A DNA stretch of 53,456 bases from a methanotrophic endosymbiont of Bathymodiolus puteoserpentis (Logatchev) (GCF_900128525.1 NZ_FQTQ01000181.1:1-53456); one strand, 5' to 3'. Shown: positions 28,019 to 38,277, numbered from the stretch's first letter. Made by a program: numbers and translations. Notes: generated by a model not told the origin, from the letters alone.

Positions 28019-29932
28019 ATGCTAAGTACTTTATCTAATGCTGTCGCGCGTTATCATCAGCGTCAAGCCCCTGCCTTTATTATTGGTATCTTTCGTGTTC
28101 TATACGGAATGGTTGCCTTTCAAGAAATTTTATTTCTACTTTATTTTAATCACCTTATTTTTGACCCTATTCCTTACGTAGATGTGGAATTCCCTATGAT
28201 TCCTTTGTTTTTATGTTTGTGGGCGGTGGTCGCTGCCTGGCTTATTGTCGGGTATCGCAGTCAATTTTCTATTATTGCTAATTATATTTTTTGGATTGTT
28301 TTTGTCAATTTTACGCCTATGCAGCGCGATTTTGATGGTGGCTTTGATTTGTTTATGATTGGCGTCGGGTTTTTTCTTATTTTTATGCCTATTGGGCGTG
28401 CTGTATCTATTGATAATTTGCTCTATAAGTTGCAATTTAAGTACGCAGATAAGCCTGTTTTGCCAAAAACAGTCAGTGCTTTAAGTTTGCTATTTCCGGT
28501 TTTAATTTGTTTGGGCTTTCTTTATTTTGATTCAGCGATACATAAACTATTTGCTGAACATTGGCGTAATGGCTTAGGGGCGTGGTTGCCATCTTCTATG
28601 CCTTATTATATGTCAGCTTTGGATTTGTCTTGGTTGTTAAATAATGAACTGATACAAAAAAGTATTGGCTATTTGATTTTAATATTTCAATTTACTTTTA
28701 TCTTTTTGTTTTATCGGCGTAACTTTCGGCCGTTCTTTTTCCTGGTGGGTGCCGGATTGCATATTGGGATCACCATTAGTTTTAATATTTACCCTTTTGG
28801 CTTGGGGATGCTCGCAGTTTACGTTTTGATGGTGCCTTTTTCTTGGTGGCGAGCTATGGCAAATAAATTGGTGTATAAAGCACCGCAGTTGACGGTTTTT
28901 TATGATGGAGATTGCCCTTTATGCAACCGTACGGCGGTGATTATTGATCATTTTGATATTTTCCGTGGTGTGCTATTTAAAGATTTACAAACACAATCAG
29001 GTGCTGCTGCTGAGTTACAAGCTTATGATGAGCAAGTCTTATTGGATGATTTATATGCTGTCGACTTGTCAGGAAAAGTTTATTCTGGAGTAGATACTTA
29101 TATTCAGATATTTGCAAAAATGCGCTATATGGCTGTGTTTTCTTGGTGTCTGCGTTTACCGGGTGTTTATCAAGTTGCTAAGGCCTGTTATCGTCGTATT
29201 GCGGATAATCGTGAGCGCATCGTGTGTGATGCGTCTTGTTTGGCGCCTGTAGAGAATAAAGCCTACCCTATAGATTTATATACTCGAATTTTTGAGCGAT
29301 ATGCCGAGCAAAAACCTAAGCAGTTTAGGCTTCGTATGGCTAAAGTTTTTGTTGTGTTAACGGTGCTACAGTTAAATAGTAGTATTCATTATGGGTTTTT
29401 GTACCGTTTTTATAATTTATCGCAGGTGGAAAGTCCTTTAGCGAATCAGGCACGCGCGCTGAGTAATGCTGTTTTGATGCTGTCTACGACATTTCTGGGG
29501 ATTACTCCACATGCTTTGTACTTGCATGATCATTTTGCCGGCTATGAGGACCTAATAGCTATTACTTATATCGATGCTCAGGGCAAAGAGCGGTGGTTGC
29601 CTTTTGTTAATGATAAAGGGCGTATGTTGGCACCTAATTGGGGGCGTGTGCATTCTATGTGGGCAAATATTGCCGTAACACCCAATATAAATTCGGATAG
29701 GCTGAGTAAATTTATTATGAAGGTAACGGCTTTTTGGGGTACTAAGGTTGGGTTAGATCTTAATCATGCTAAATTTATTATTAAGCATAAGGCTATTGTT
29801 TCACCTGTGCAGTGGCGAGATAACTTGCGTAAGGATAACTTGTCGGGTGAGTGGGATAATATTGGTACTGTTATTTGGCGGGATAAAAAAGTACATATTA
29901 ATTTATCAGGCTTAGACCGAGTGATTAATTAG
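28019..29932 (+). CDS. HTTM (gamma-carboxylase-like) - DCC (DUF393) fusion protein
   Basis: 637 residues. Residues about 15-285 carry multiple membrane helices of the HTTM type, related to vitamin K-dependent gamma-carboxylase, including PMQRDFDGGFDLFMIGVGF and LGFLYFDSAIHKLFAEHW. Near residue 290 a DCC (DUF393) domain begins with LTVFYDGDCPLCNRTA, where CPLC replaces the usual CxxC of thiol-disulphide oxidoreductase-like proteins. A third membrane-proximal and soluble part (about 440-637) is not recognised. Substrate and reaction are unknown. The fusion suggests coupling of a membrane enzyme to a redox-active Cys pair (inference). The gene appears to be transcribed alone. Confidence 0.85.
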   Translation: MLSTLSNAVARYHQRQAPAFIIGIFRVLYGMVAFQEILFLLYFNHLIFDPIPYVDVEFPMIPLFLCLWAVVAAWLIVGYRSQFSIIANYIFWIVFVNFTPMQRDFDGGFDLFMIGVGFFLIFMPIGRAVSIDNLLYKLQFKYADKPVLPKTVSALSLLFPVLICLGFLYFDSAIHKLFAEHWRNGLGAWLPSSMPYYMSALDLSWLLNNELIQKSIGYLILIFQFTFIFLFYRRNFRPFFFLVGAGLHIGITISFNIYPFGLGMLAVYVLMVPFSWWRAMANKLVYKAPQLTVFYDGDCPLCNRTAVIIDHFDIFRGVLFKDLQTQSGAAAELQAYDEQVLLDDLYAVDLSGKVYSGVDTYIQIFAKMRYMAVFSWCLRLPGVYQVAKACYRRIADNRERIVCDASCLAPVENKAYPIDLYTRIFERYAEQKPKQFRLRMAKVFVVLTVLQLNSSIHYGFLYRFYNLSQVESPLANQARALSNAVLMLSTTFLGITPHALYLHDHFAGYEDLIAITYIDAQGKERWLPFVNDKGRMLAPNWGRVHSMWANIAVTPNINSDRLSKFIMKVTAFWGTKVGLDLNHAKFIIKHKAIVSPVQWRDNLRKDNLSGEWDNIGTVIWRDKKVHINLSGLDRVIN

Positions 29933-30065
29933 GTAAAAATGTTTCGACTAAATACATATAAATAAATAATGGTGTTGCATCAAAACTATTGTCATGATAT
30001 AAATTGTTCCGTGCTTTTGATTAGTACGTAACAAAAATAATAATTTAAATCCTGAGGAGGATAAC
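29933..30065. other. Short intergenic leader before the small lipoprotein
   Basis: No gene is visible. The sequence ends in a strong GAGGAGG ribosome-binding site (about 30055-30060) for the gene at 30066. Confidence 0.5.
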
Positions 30066-30179
30066 ATGAAAAAAGTATTATCTTTATTAGCTATCTCTTT
30101 AATGTTAATTGGCGGTACAGGTTGCATGGATAACCCAGATGGCAGCAAGCAAAAAGTTTCTAGTTCTATTTCTTTCTAA
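30066..30179 (+). CDS. Tiny lipoprotein-like protein (37 aa), copy 1
   Basis: A 37-residue frame. It has a Lys start, a hydrophobic stretch LLAISLMLIGG, then TGCMDNPDG, with Cys20 as the possible lipidated residue, and a Ser-rich tail. The lipobox is weak because Gly rather than Leu occupies -3. A strong ribosome-binding site and a perfect downstream terminator support a real gene. A paralogue on the opposite strand (30550-30657) shares the MKK start, the hydrophobic stretch and TGCMD-PDGS. The function is unknown; small toxin/antitoxin-like entericidins are of similar size but I see no clear relation. Confidence 0.75.
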   Translation: MKKVLSLLAISLMLIGGTGCMDNPDGSKQKVSSSISF

Positions 30180-30203
30180 GTAAAAAATAGATACTAGTTA
30201 TAG

Positions 30204-30233
30204 AAAAGCCCAAGTTTACTTGGGCTTTTTTTT
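30204..30233 (+). terminator. Intrinsic terminator after the tiny lipoprotein
   Basis: AAAAGCCCAAG and CTTGGGCTTTT form an 11-bp perfect stem, followed by a continuing T run to 30233, 24 nt after the stop codon. Confidence 0.9.
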
Positions 30234-30549
30234 GCTTAAAATAATATTGTAGCTTAATTTTTCTTATATGAAACAGCGATAGTGTTTCCCGCTACAGTCC
30301 CAGAAGATGCAAGCAATGTGCCGGAAACTTCTAGGCTATTTTAAGTCGCGGTATCCTCTTTAATGTGAGTTTTGATGGTCAAATGTCACAGTACTTTGGA
30401 TGTTATGCTTCGTGTGATCACGCCTATAGGTGATTGTGCAAAATTTAGCGTAACTTGCTCTAGGCGAAAAACAACATGCAATACGATCGCAATCGCGCGG
30501 AAAATATTAGAATTTTCCAAATATAAAAATAATTAAATTACTTTGAGAT
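30234..30549. other. 316-bp intergenic region with a possible gene remnant
   Basis: On the minus strand, a 28-codon frame ends at 30254-30256 and reads SLEVSGTLLASSGTVAGNT before a short basic tail. It is closed by a stop at 30341-30343 and has no start, so it could be the decayed 3' end of a beta-rich secreted protein. Otherwise I see nothing. Confidence 0.3.
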
Positions 30550-30657
30550 TTAAGTATTTCGTGTGGTGTGCTGCTGACTACCATCGGGATCATCCATGCA
30601 CCCAGTCGCACCAACAAGCATCAATGTAATAGCTAAAGCTGATAATATTTTTTTCAT
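30550..30657 (-). CDS. Tiny lipoprotein-like protein (35 aa), copy 2
   Basis: A 35-residue frame, paralogous to the gene at 30066. MKKILSALAITLMLVGATGC is the signal part ending at Cys20, followed by MDDPDGSQQHTTRNT. The two proteins share about 20 of the first 27 positions and then diverge. GGAGG seven bases before the ATG is a strong ribosome-binding site. Conservation at protein level with an independent tail argues for two functional genes. The role is unknown. Confidence 0.75.
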   Translation of the reverse strand: MKKILSALAITLMLVGATGCMDDPDGSQQHTTRNT

Positions 30658-30677
30658 TATGGCCTCCAAGTTTTATA

Positions 30678-30698
30678 ATTATATACTTAAATTAAGTA
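30678..30698 (-). promoter_or_regulatory. Candidate promoter/operator of tiny lipoprotein copy 2
   Basis: On the minus strand a perfect TATAAT (30678-30683) lies about 20 nt before the ATG at 30657. Directly upstream, TACTTAA A TTAAGTA (30684-30698) is a perfect 7-bp palindrome in the spacer region, where regulators commonly bind. The -35 match is poor. Confidence 0.4.
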
Positions 30699-31045
30699 CG
30701 GTTTATTTATATCATGACTTCGTTTTGTAAGCAATAGAAGCTATTAATATAATTAGGAGAGACAAAAATGACTTGTTATGAGGCTTTTCCGTTGACTATG
30801 AATGTTCTTGTTGAGTGACGCATCCAGTTATTAACGCACTCAATAGCTTTAATATGAATTAAGGGCTAAATCGGAATTGTAAAATCAAATGCTTAAAATA
30901 TTGCAAGCGACTGAAGAGCAAGCGCTGATACCTAACCTTTTGATATCAACTATTTATAAATTTCAGCTCTTAATTCGCATTTTATGAGTAGGGTAAGTAG
31001 TGGGTTTTAAAAATGATTCTAGAATTTCTTAGAGTGAAGTAAAGC
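30699..31045. other. 347-bp intergenic region, no gene seen
   Basis: AT-rich DNA between copy 2 of the tiny lipoprotein and the DUF7230-like gene. One 16-codon frame starts at 30769 but has no family character. I found no tRNA-like fold and no DnaA box cluster. Confidence 0.4.
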
Positions 31046-31264
31046 TTAAGGTAATATGTAATGATTTTGAGTAAATCTGAATCCATTTTTTATGTAATGC
31101 ATGCATTGCATAAAAAATGGATTCAGGTTTTTGTGTTTAGCTTTGCGTTGATATTTACTTTTATCTTGGAAAATAAGTGCTTTGTTAAAAAAATGTGCGT
31201 GTTTGGCAACAAGGTTTTGTGCTCTTATTGCCTTGTTTTTAGCAGGATTTTTGTTTTTCTTCAT
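31046..31264 (-). CDS. Small basic protein (72 aa), DUF7230-/ArfA-like, with hairpin in its 3' end
   Basis: The ATG at 31264 is preceded by AGGAG at a good distance; the frame upstream to 31327 has no such site. The protein is very basic. Residues 17-46 (NLVAKHAHFFNKALIF, then DKSKYQRKAKHKN) recall small uncharacterised DUF7230-type proteins and loosely the KGKGSYxRKxKH core of the ribosome-rescue factor ArfA. Codons 47-63 lie inside a 50-bp near-perfect palindrome (31077-31126), so a stable mRNA hairpin interrupts the reading frame just after the conserved part. In arfA a similar hairpin yields truncated, active protein. Similarity is by eye only. Confidence 0.55.
   Translation of the reverse strand: MKKNKNPAKNKAIRAQNLVAKHAHFFNKALIFQDKSKYQRKAKHKNLNPFFMQCMHYIKNGFRFTQNHYILP
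31077..31126. repeat. 50-bp near-perfect palindrome
   Basis: Arms CTGAATCCATTTTTTATG (31077-31094) and 31109-31126 are exact 18-bp complements. The 14-nt centre contains the 12-bp palindrome AATGCATGCATT, so only the pair 95/108 is unmatched. A short T tract follows on the plus strand (GTTTTTG), so it could terminate plus-strand transcription. On the minus strand it falls inside an open frame. Confidence 0.9.
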
Positions 31265-31358
31265 TGTGGCTACTCCTGGGTAATATAGTAGATAAGCATT
31301 TCTTTTGTGCAAAATTTTTGTGAACAAACTAAAATGGTTCTTTGTTTTATTTTAAGAT

Positions 31359-33233
31359 ATGCCCGTGGAATTTTCAAAAGAATTTGATGTTATTGTTATT
31401 GGTGGTGGTCATTCAGGGACTGAAGCTGCTTTAGCCGCTGCGCGTACAGGTGCGCAAACCCTGTTGCTAACTCAAAGTATTGATGCTTTGGGGCAAATGA
31501 GCTGTAACCCTGCTGTTGGTGGTATTGGTAAAGGCCATTTAGTTAAAGAAGTGGATGCGTTGGGGGGGGTGATGGCGCGAGCGATTGACCATGCAGGGAT
31601 TCATTTTCGAATTTTAAATGCAAGTAAAGGACCGGCTGTGCGCGCCACGCGAGGCCAGGCAGATAGAGAGCTGTATAAAAAATTTATTAGAAATTCCTTG
31701 GAGAATCAGCGGAATTTAATGCTATTTCAGCAAATGGTATCTGATCTAATCGTTGAAGGTGAAACGGTTGTTGGGGTTAAAACTCAAATGGGCTTACAGT
31801 TTAAAGCAAAATCTGTAGTGCTAACGACAGGTACTTTTTTAGGCGGTAAAATTCATATCGGTTTGGAAAATTATGCGGGTGGTCGTGCAGGAGATGCCGC
31901 ATCTATAGCTTTGGCTGATAGATTACGTGAGCTACCTTTCAATATAGATAGATTAAAAACGGGTACACCGCCACGTATTGATGGGCGAACTATTGATTTT
32001 TCGCGTTTAGAACGGCAGGACGGTGATACGCCGGTGCCTGTTTTTTCTTTTATGGGCTTAGCTGATCAGCACCCGCAGCAAGTGCCTTGTTATATAACGC
32101 GTACCAATGAGAAAACGCATGATATTATTCGTGGTGGCTTGGATCGTTCGCCTATGTATGCTGGTGAGATTGAAGGTGTTGGGCCGCGTTACTGTCCTTC
32201 AATTGAAGATAAGGTTGTGCGTTTTGCTGAGCGATCTTCACATCAGATTTTTATTGAGCCTGAGGGCTTGAATACCAACGAATATTACCCTAACGGAATT
32301 TCCACTAGCTTGCCATTTGATGTGCAGTATGCGTTTGTTCGGTCTATGGTAGGTTTTGAACGGGCTGAAATTGTTCGGCCAGGCTATGCTATTGAATATG
32401 ATTTCTTTGATCCTAGAGATTTAAAAACTTCATTAGAAACTAAGCATATGCAGGGCTTGTATTTTGCTGGGCAAATCAATGGTACAACGGGCTATGAAGA
32501 GGCGGCTGCGCAAGGTCTGATTGCTGGCTTGAATGCGGCACGAAAAGCGCAAGGTAAAGATAGTTGGTGTCCAGCAAGAGATGAGGCTTATATCGGTGTT
32601 ATGATTGATGATTTGATTTCGCTAGGGACGAAAGAACCCTATCGGATGTTTACTAGTCGTGCTGAATATCGGTTATTATTGCGCGAGGATAATGCAGATT
32701 TACGTTTAACTGAGAAGGGGCGTGAGTTAAGTCTTGTTAGTGATGAGAGGTGGCAGAGTTTCACTGATAAGCGTGAATCGATAGCAAAGCTGCAGACTGA
32801 ATTAAGTGCTAAATGGGTTAGAAAAGACAGTTCGGAAGCTGTGCGTGTTGCCGAGGTTTGGGGTAAGCCGCTAATTAAAGAGGCTAGCTTAATGGAGTTA
32901 TTGCGCCGCCCTGAGGTTGATATTGTGCAGTTAATGGAATTTTCGGATACGGCGGAGCTTGATGGCTCGGTTTTGCAGCAAGTGGAAGTACAGGCCAAGT
33001 ACGCAGGTTATATTGATCGACAGCAACAGGATATTGATAAGGCAAAGCGCTACAATCATTTGGAAATAGTGGCAGATTTTGATTATGGTCTGGTGCCGGG
33101 GTTATCTAATGAAGTTCGAGAAAAGCTAGCTAAGCAGCGCCCTGAAACATTAGGTTTAGCGTCAAGAATCCCAGGAGTAACGCCGGCGGCAGTCTCTTTA
33201 TTACTTATTTATATGAAAAAGCAACATGGATAA
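31359..33233 (+). CDS. mnmG: tRNA uridine 5-carboxymethylaminomethyl modification enzyme MnmG (GidA)
   Basis: 624 residues. FAD-binding [19 protein letters not shown] (about 14-32), [23 protein letters not shown] with a conserved Cys, and [19 protein letters not shown] near 370 are the family signatures. With MnmE it modifies the wobble U34 of several tRNAs. It begins the mnmG-rsmG-parA-parB-atp block, often next to the chromosome origin. The start overlaps nothing; its end overlaps rsmG by 8 nt. Confidence 0.97.
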   Translation: MPVEFSKEFDVIVIGGGHSGTEAALAAARTGAQTLLLTQSIDALGQMSCNPAVGGIGKGHLVKEVDALGGVMARAIDHAGIHFRILNASKGPAVRATRGQADRELYKKFIRNSLENQRNLMLFQQMVSDLIVEGETVVGVKTQMGLQFKAKSVVLTTGTFLGGKIHIGLENYAGGRAGDAASIALADRLRELPFNIDRLKTGTPPRIDGRTIDFSRLERQDGDTPVPVFSFMGLADQHPQQVPCYITRTNEKTHDIIRGGLDRSPMYAGEIEGVGPRYCPSIEDKVVRFAERSSHQIFIEPEGLNTNEYYPNGISTSLPFDVQYAFVRSMVGFERAEIVRPGYAIEYDFFDPRDLKTSLETKHMQGLYFAGQINGTTGYEEAAAQGLIAGLNAARKAQGKDSWCPARDEAYIGVMIDDLISLGTKEPYRMFTSRAEYRLLLREDNADLRLTEKGRELSLVSDERWQSFTDKRESIAKLQTELSAKWVRKDSSEAVRVAEVWGKPLIKEASLMELLRRPEVDIVQLMEFSDTAELDGSVLQQVEVQAKYAGYIDRQQQDIDKAKRYNHLEIVADFDYGLVPGLSNEVREKLAKQRPETLGLASRIPGVTPAAVSLLLIYMKKQHG

Positions 33234-33843
33234 TAGTCGGGACGTGCTGGTGACTGGCCTAGTAGATTTGGGTATTAGTGCTACGGAGCAGCAAATTAAT
33301 TTATTGTTGGCTTTTGTGTGTTTGATAGAAAAATGGAATAAAACTTATAATTTAACAGCGATACGTAATCGAGAAGAAATGCTGCGCTTGCATATTTTAG
33401 ATAGCTTGAGTGTACTACCTTTCACTCTAGGTAAAAATATTATTGATGTTGGGACTGGCGCTGGGTTGCCTGGCATTCCTTTAGCTATTTTTATGCCTGA
33501 TGTGCAATTTACTTTGCTGGATAGTAATGCTAAGAAAACTCGCTTTGTTCAGCAGGTAGTTTTGGAATTAAAATTAAAAAATGTCAAAGTTGTTCATGCT
33601 CGGGTCGAGCAACTGAAAAAGGCAGGTGAGTTTGATGCCGTCCTCAGTCGTGCTTTTGCTAGTTTACATGACATAATGCAGTGGACGGATTATTTGTTGC
33701 AAGCGGAAGGGGTGTTAATCGCAATGAAAGGGCAGGTGCCTGTGGCTGAGCTTGAGCAGTTAGAGCGTATTTATTCAGTAGCATCGATTGTGGTGCCGGG
33801 TATTGATGCAGAACGCTGTGTGGTGCGGATAAATAAATCATGA
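33226..33843 (+). CDS. rsmG: 16S rRNA (guanine527-N7)-methyltransferase RsmG (GidB)
   Basis: 205 residues. The fold is a Rossmann-like methyltransferase. [11 protein letters not shown] near 40-50 and the S-adenosylmethionine-binding [17 protein letters not shown] near 70-87 are diagnostic. It methylates N7 of G527 in 16S rRNA. It overlaps mnmG by 8 nt and parA by 4 nt, so the three are coupled. Confidence 0.96.
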   Translation: MDNSRDVLVTGLVDLGISATEQQINLLLAFVCLIEKWNKTYNLTAIRNREEMLRLHILDSLSVLPFTLGKNIIDVGTGAGLPGIPLAIFMPDVQFTLLDSNAKKTRFVQQVVLELKLKNVKVVHARVEQLKKAGEFDAVLSRAFASLHDIMQWTDYLLQAEGVLIAMKGQVPVAELEQLERIYSVASIVVPGIDAERCVVRINKS

Positions 33844-34607
33844 CGAAAATAATTGCAGTAACCAATCAAAAGGGTGGTGTAGGTAAAACTACGACGAGTG
33901 TTAATTTGGCGGCTTGTTTGGCGGCAGCAAAACGTAAAGTGTTGCTTATCGATTTAGACCCTCAGGGTAATGCGGCGATGGGGTGTGGTGTTAATAAGGC
34001 GACCGTACAGTATTCCAGTTGTGATTTATTATTGGAAGATATACCTGTTTCAGAAATGATTGTCCAGGTTCCAGATATTGGTTTTTCTGTGATTGCGGGT
34101 AACTCAGACTTGACGGTGGCAGAAGTACAGTTAATGAAGATGACTCAGCGTGAGCGTAGATTAGCGAATGCTTTGAAGCAAGTGCAAAATGATTACGATT
34201 ATATCTTAATTGACTGTCCGCCTTCGCTAAATATGCTGACTTTAAATGCTATGGTCGCTGCAACTAGTGTGCTCGTGCCAATGCAATGCGAATATTATGC
34301 ACTAGAAGGCTTGTCGGCATTAATGGAGACATTACGAAATATTCGAGAGACAGCAAATCCAGACTTATATTTAGAGGGTATTCTGCGGACTATGTTTGAT
34401 AATCGTAGTCGATTAACAAAAGATGTCTCAGAGCAATTGGTTGAATATTTTGTAGATAAAGTATTTCGAACTTGTGTGCCGCGTAATATCCGATTAGCGG
34501 AAGCGCCAAGCCATGGTATGCCCATATTACAGTATGATAAGAGTTCGCGTGGCGCGCTTGCTTATATTGCTTTGGCGGGTGAATTAATCAGAAAAGAAAA
34601 GAAATAA
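33840..34607 (+). CDS. parA: Chromosome partitioning ATPase ParA (Soj)
   Basis: 255 residues. The deviant Walker A box KGGVGKTTTSVNLA (about 10-23), Walker A' LIDLDPQGNA and Walker B ILIDCPPSLNMLT are all intact. There is no N-terminal helix-turn-helix, as in chromosomal ParA. It moves the ParB-parS complex along the nucleoid. Starts inside the rsmG stop region and is followed by parB after 3 nt. Confidence 0.97.
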   Translation: MTKIIAVTNQKGGVGKTTTSVNLAACLAAAKRKVLLIDLDPQGNAAMGCGVNKATVQYSSCDLLLEDIPVSEMIVQVPDIGFSVIAGNSDLTVAEVQLMKMTQRERRLANALKQVQNDYDYILIDCPPSLNMLTLNAMVAATSVLVPMQCEYYALEGLSALMETLRNIRETANPDLYLEGILRTMFDNRSRLTKDVSEQLVEYFVDKVFRTCVPRNIRLAEAPSHGMPILQYDKSSRGALAYIALAGELIRKEKK

Positions 34608-34610
34608 CAT

Positions 34611-35495
34611 ATGTCAGCAAAAAAACGGGGATTAGGGAAAGGTTTGGGTGCTTTAATGGGCGATATGGTCGTTAAAGAGCATGCAAAAGATAGTGTGCAA
34701 GAGTTACCTGTTGAATATTTACAGCGGGGTAAGTATCAGCCTAGAAAGGATATGGATTCCGTGCGTTTGCAAGAATTAGCGGATTCAATACGTGCGCAAG
34801 GCATCATACAGCCGATTATTGTGCGCGAGGTTGCTTATAATCGTTATGAAATTATTGCGGGTGAGCGACGCTGGCGTGCAGGCCAGTTAGCTGGCTTGAC
34901 TGAAGTCCCTGTTGTTATTAAAGATATTGAAGATCGTGCTGCAATGGCAATTGCTTTGATAGAAAATATTCAGCGTGAAGACTTAAACCCGCTAGAAGAA
35001 GCAGAAGCGCTGCTAAGGCTGGTAGCTGAATTTGAATTAACGCACCAGCAAATATCTGAAGCTGTTGGTCGGTCAAGAACAACAGTAACTAATTTATTGC
35101 GCCTAAATGAATTAGAGGGGGCAGTAAAAGTATTTTTGATGAATCGTCAGCTGGGTATGGGGCATGCTCGGGCGTTATTAAGTTTGTCGGCAGAAAAACA
35201 AATATTACTTGCTATTAAGGTTGCTGATGAAGGCTTGTCAGTACGGGTCACTGAAGCGCTGGTGAAAAAAGTACAAAAAGCAAGCGAAGAAAATGAGAAG
35301 GCTACAGAGCAAGTAAAGGAAAAGGTATTTGATCGAGATGCCTTGCGGTTGCAAGAAGCAATAAGTGATTTTTTAGGGGCTAAAACTACTATTAAGCATA
35401 AAAAAAATGGTCAAGGCTCGGTGATTATTGATTATAGCAGCCTAGATGAATTAGATGGAATTGTGAGTCGGTTTAATTTAAAACACAATTTTTAA
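34611..35495 (+). CDS. parB: Chromosome partitioning protein ParB (Spo0J)
   Basis: 294 residues. The N-terminus KKRGLGKGLGALMGD is typical. The ParB/Srx domain has YQPRKDMD and the CTP-binding GERRWRA, with IENIQREDLNPLEEA next. A helix-turn-helix follows (HQQISEAVGRSRTTVTNLLRL), and the C-terminal dimerisation domain ends at LKHNF. It loads at parS sites and spreads as a clamp. I found no consensus parS in this window. Confidence 0.97.
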   Translation: MSAKKRGLGKGLGALMGDMVVKEHAKDSVQELPVEYLQRGKYQPRKDMDSVRLQELADSIRAQGIIQPIIVREVAYNRYEIIAGERRWRAGQLAGLTEVPVVIKDIEDRAAMAIALIENIQREDLNPLEEAEALLRLVAEFELTHQQISEAVGRSRTTVTNLLRLNELEGAVKVFLMNRQLGMGHARALLSLSAEKQILLAIKVADEGLSVRVTEALVKKVQKASEENEKATEQVKEKVFDRDALRLQEAISDFLGAKTTIKHKKNGQGSVIIDYSSLDELDGIVSRFNLKHNF

Positions 35496-35712
35496 ATCGG
35501 ATCAAAATTAGCTCAGGAATTAAGATTTCAATAATGCTCGTAAGCACCGCCTGAGGACAGAGGGCTTGTGGTACTATATGACCTAAAGTTTCAGGTTTAG
35601 TGAAATGCGTATTCCTTGGGTTAAGGAGCGATAGTAGGGAAAGTAAAATAAAATCATTCTTGCTTAAATATGCCCTGAAAGATATAATTCGGAAACTTTT
35701 TGATTAGCTTTT
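35496..35712. repeat. Dispersed repeat copy B between parB and atpI
   Basis: CTAAAGTTTCAGG (35583-35595) and GTATTCCTTGG (35609-35619) repeat two blocks at 9503-9538 in the same order and with nearly the same spacing. Surrounding bases are also partly alike. The atp promoter lies to the right. I see no gene in the stretch. Confidence 0.5.
35660..35688 (+). promoter_or_regulatory. Sigma-70 promoter of the atp operon
   Basis: TTGCTT (35660-35665), a 17-nt spacer and a perfect TATAAT (35683-35688) give a strong promoter 25 nt before the atpI start. Confidence 0.75.
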
Positions 35713-36878
<1,166 letters not shown>

Positions 36879-36890
36879 GATTTTCTTTAA

Positions 36891-37205
<315 letters not shown>

Positions 37206-37246
37206 GACACTCATCAGTTATTTTAACAGCAACATGAGGAAGGCTA

Positions 37247-37726
37247 GTGAGTATTAATGCTACGCTAATCGGTCAAATGATAACATTTACACTTCTGGTA
37301 TGGTTTACTATGAAGTATATTTGGCCACCACTAATTGGCGCTATCGAAGAACGTAAAGCAAAAATTGCTGAAGGATTGGCAGCGGCTGAAAAAGGCCAGC
37401 ACGATATGGAATTGGCAGCAAAAAAAGCTGCAACTGTTCTTAGAGAGGCGAAACAACAATCAGCTGATATTATTAATCTTGCTCAAAAAAGAGCGAATGA
37501 AATCGTTGAAGAATCAAAAGGCACAGCTAAGGTAGAAGGCGTGCGTATGATTGATGCGGCTAAAGCGCAAATTGAACAAGAGATGCAGCAAGCTCAAGAA
37601 GCTATGCGCAAAGAAGTATCAGCGTTAGCACTAAAAGCGGCTGGACAGATTTTAAAACAAGAAATCGACAAAGCTAAGCACAAAGATCTTATCAGCAAAG
37701 TATCTGAGCAATTAGGTCAAGCATAA
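37247..37726 (+). CDS. atpF: ATP synthase subunit b (AtpF)
   Basis: 159 residues from a GTG start preceded by GAGGAAGG. One N-terminal membrane helix (about 5-26) is followed by a long charged coiled coil that forms the peripheral stalk. It overlaps atpH by one base (TAATG). Confidence 0.97.
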   Translation: MSINATLIGQMITFTLLVWFTMKYIWPPLIGAIEERKAKIAEGLAAAEKGQHDMELAAKKAATVLREAKQQSADIINLAQKRANEIVEESKGTAKVEGVRMIDAAKAQIEQEMQQAQEAMRKEVSALALKAAGQILKQEIDKAKHKDLISKVSEQLGQA

Positions 37727-38256
37727 TGAGTGAATTAGCAACTTTGGCAAGGCCATACGCAGAAGCGGCATTTAAAAGAGCAAAAGAAACAGGCAATTCG
37801 CAAGAGTGGTCTGATGCTTTAGCTTTTCTTTCGGCTGCAATCCAAGATACAGATTTATCTGCCATTATCAATAACCCTAAAGTTAGCGAAGATAGATTAG
37901 TCCAGCTAATGCAGGAGATTTGTCAAGATCAAGTAAAAGGTGAAGGTTTAAATTTTCTAAAATTATTGATCGAAAATAGCAGGCTATATTTGGCTCCACA
38001 AATTGCGGAATTATTTGAAAGCTATAAGGCTGAAGATGAAGGTTATGTCGATGTTGATGTTATAACAGCTTATGCCTTAACCAAAGCAGAAGAGAAAAGT
38101 TTTGCATTGTCACTAAAAAAGAAGCTAAATAAAGACGTTAATATTCACGCAAGTGTCGATAACTCTTTAATCGGTGGATTTTTAGTGAGAGCTGGTGACA
38201 GCGTAATTGACGGATCTATTAGTGGTCAACTTCAACAACTAGCTAAAAGGATCTAA
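37726..38256 (+). CDS. atpH: ATP synthase subunit delta (AtpH)
   Basis: 176 residues. ARPYAEAAFKRAKE near the N-terminus and the C-terminal NSLIGGFLVRAGDSVIDGSISGQL are the family signatures. It joins the peripheral stalk to F1. Confidence 0.97.
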   Translation: MSELATLARPYAEAAFKRAKETGNSQEWSDALAFLSAAIQDTDLSAIINNPKVSEDRLVQLMQEICQDQVKGEGLNFLKLLIENSRLYLAPQIAELFESYKAEDEGYVDVDVITAYALTKAEEKSFALSLKKKLNKDVNIHASVDNSLIGGFLVRAGDSVIDGSISGQLQQLAKRI

Positions 38257-38277
38257 CAGCTTAGACTGAGAAAAAAT

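Noticed and set aside
30769-30819. 16-codon frame starting MTCYEAFPL
   Set aside because: Too short, with no family character and no terminator.
31061-31288. Plus-strand frame of 75 codons over the palindrome
   Set aside because: It has no ribosome-binding site, lies fully antisense to the better supported minus-strand gene, and its hydrophobic, Cys/Phe-rich composition is that of a shadow frame.
29933-31358. oriC upstream of mnmG
   Set aside because: The gene context (mnmG, parAB) suggests closeness to the origin, but I found no cluster of DnaA boxes in this region.
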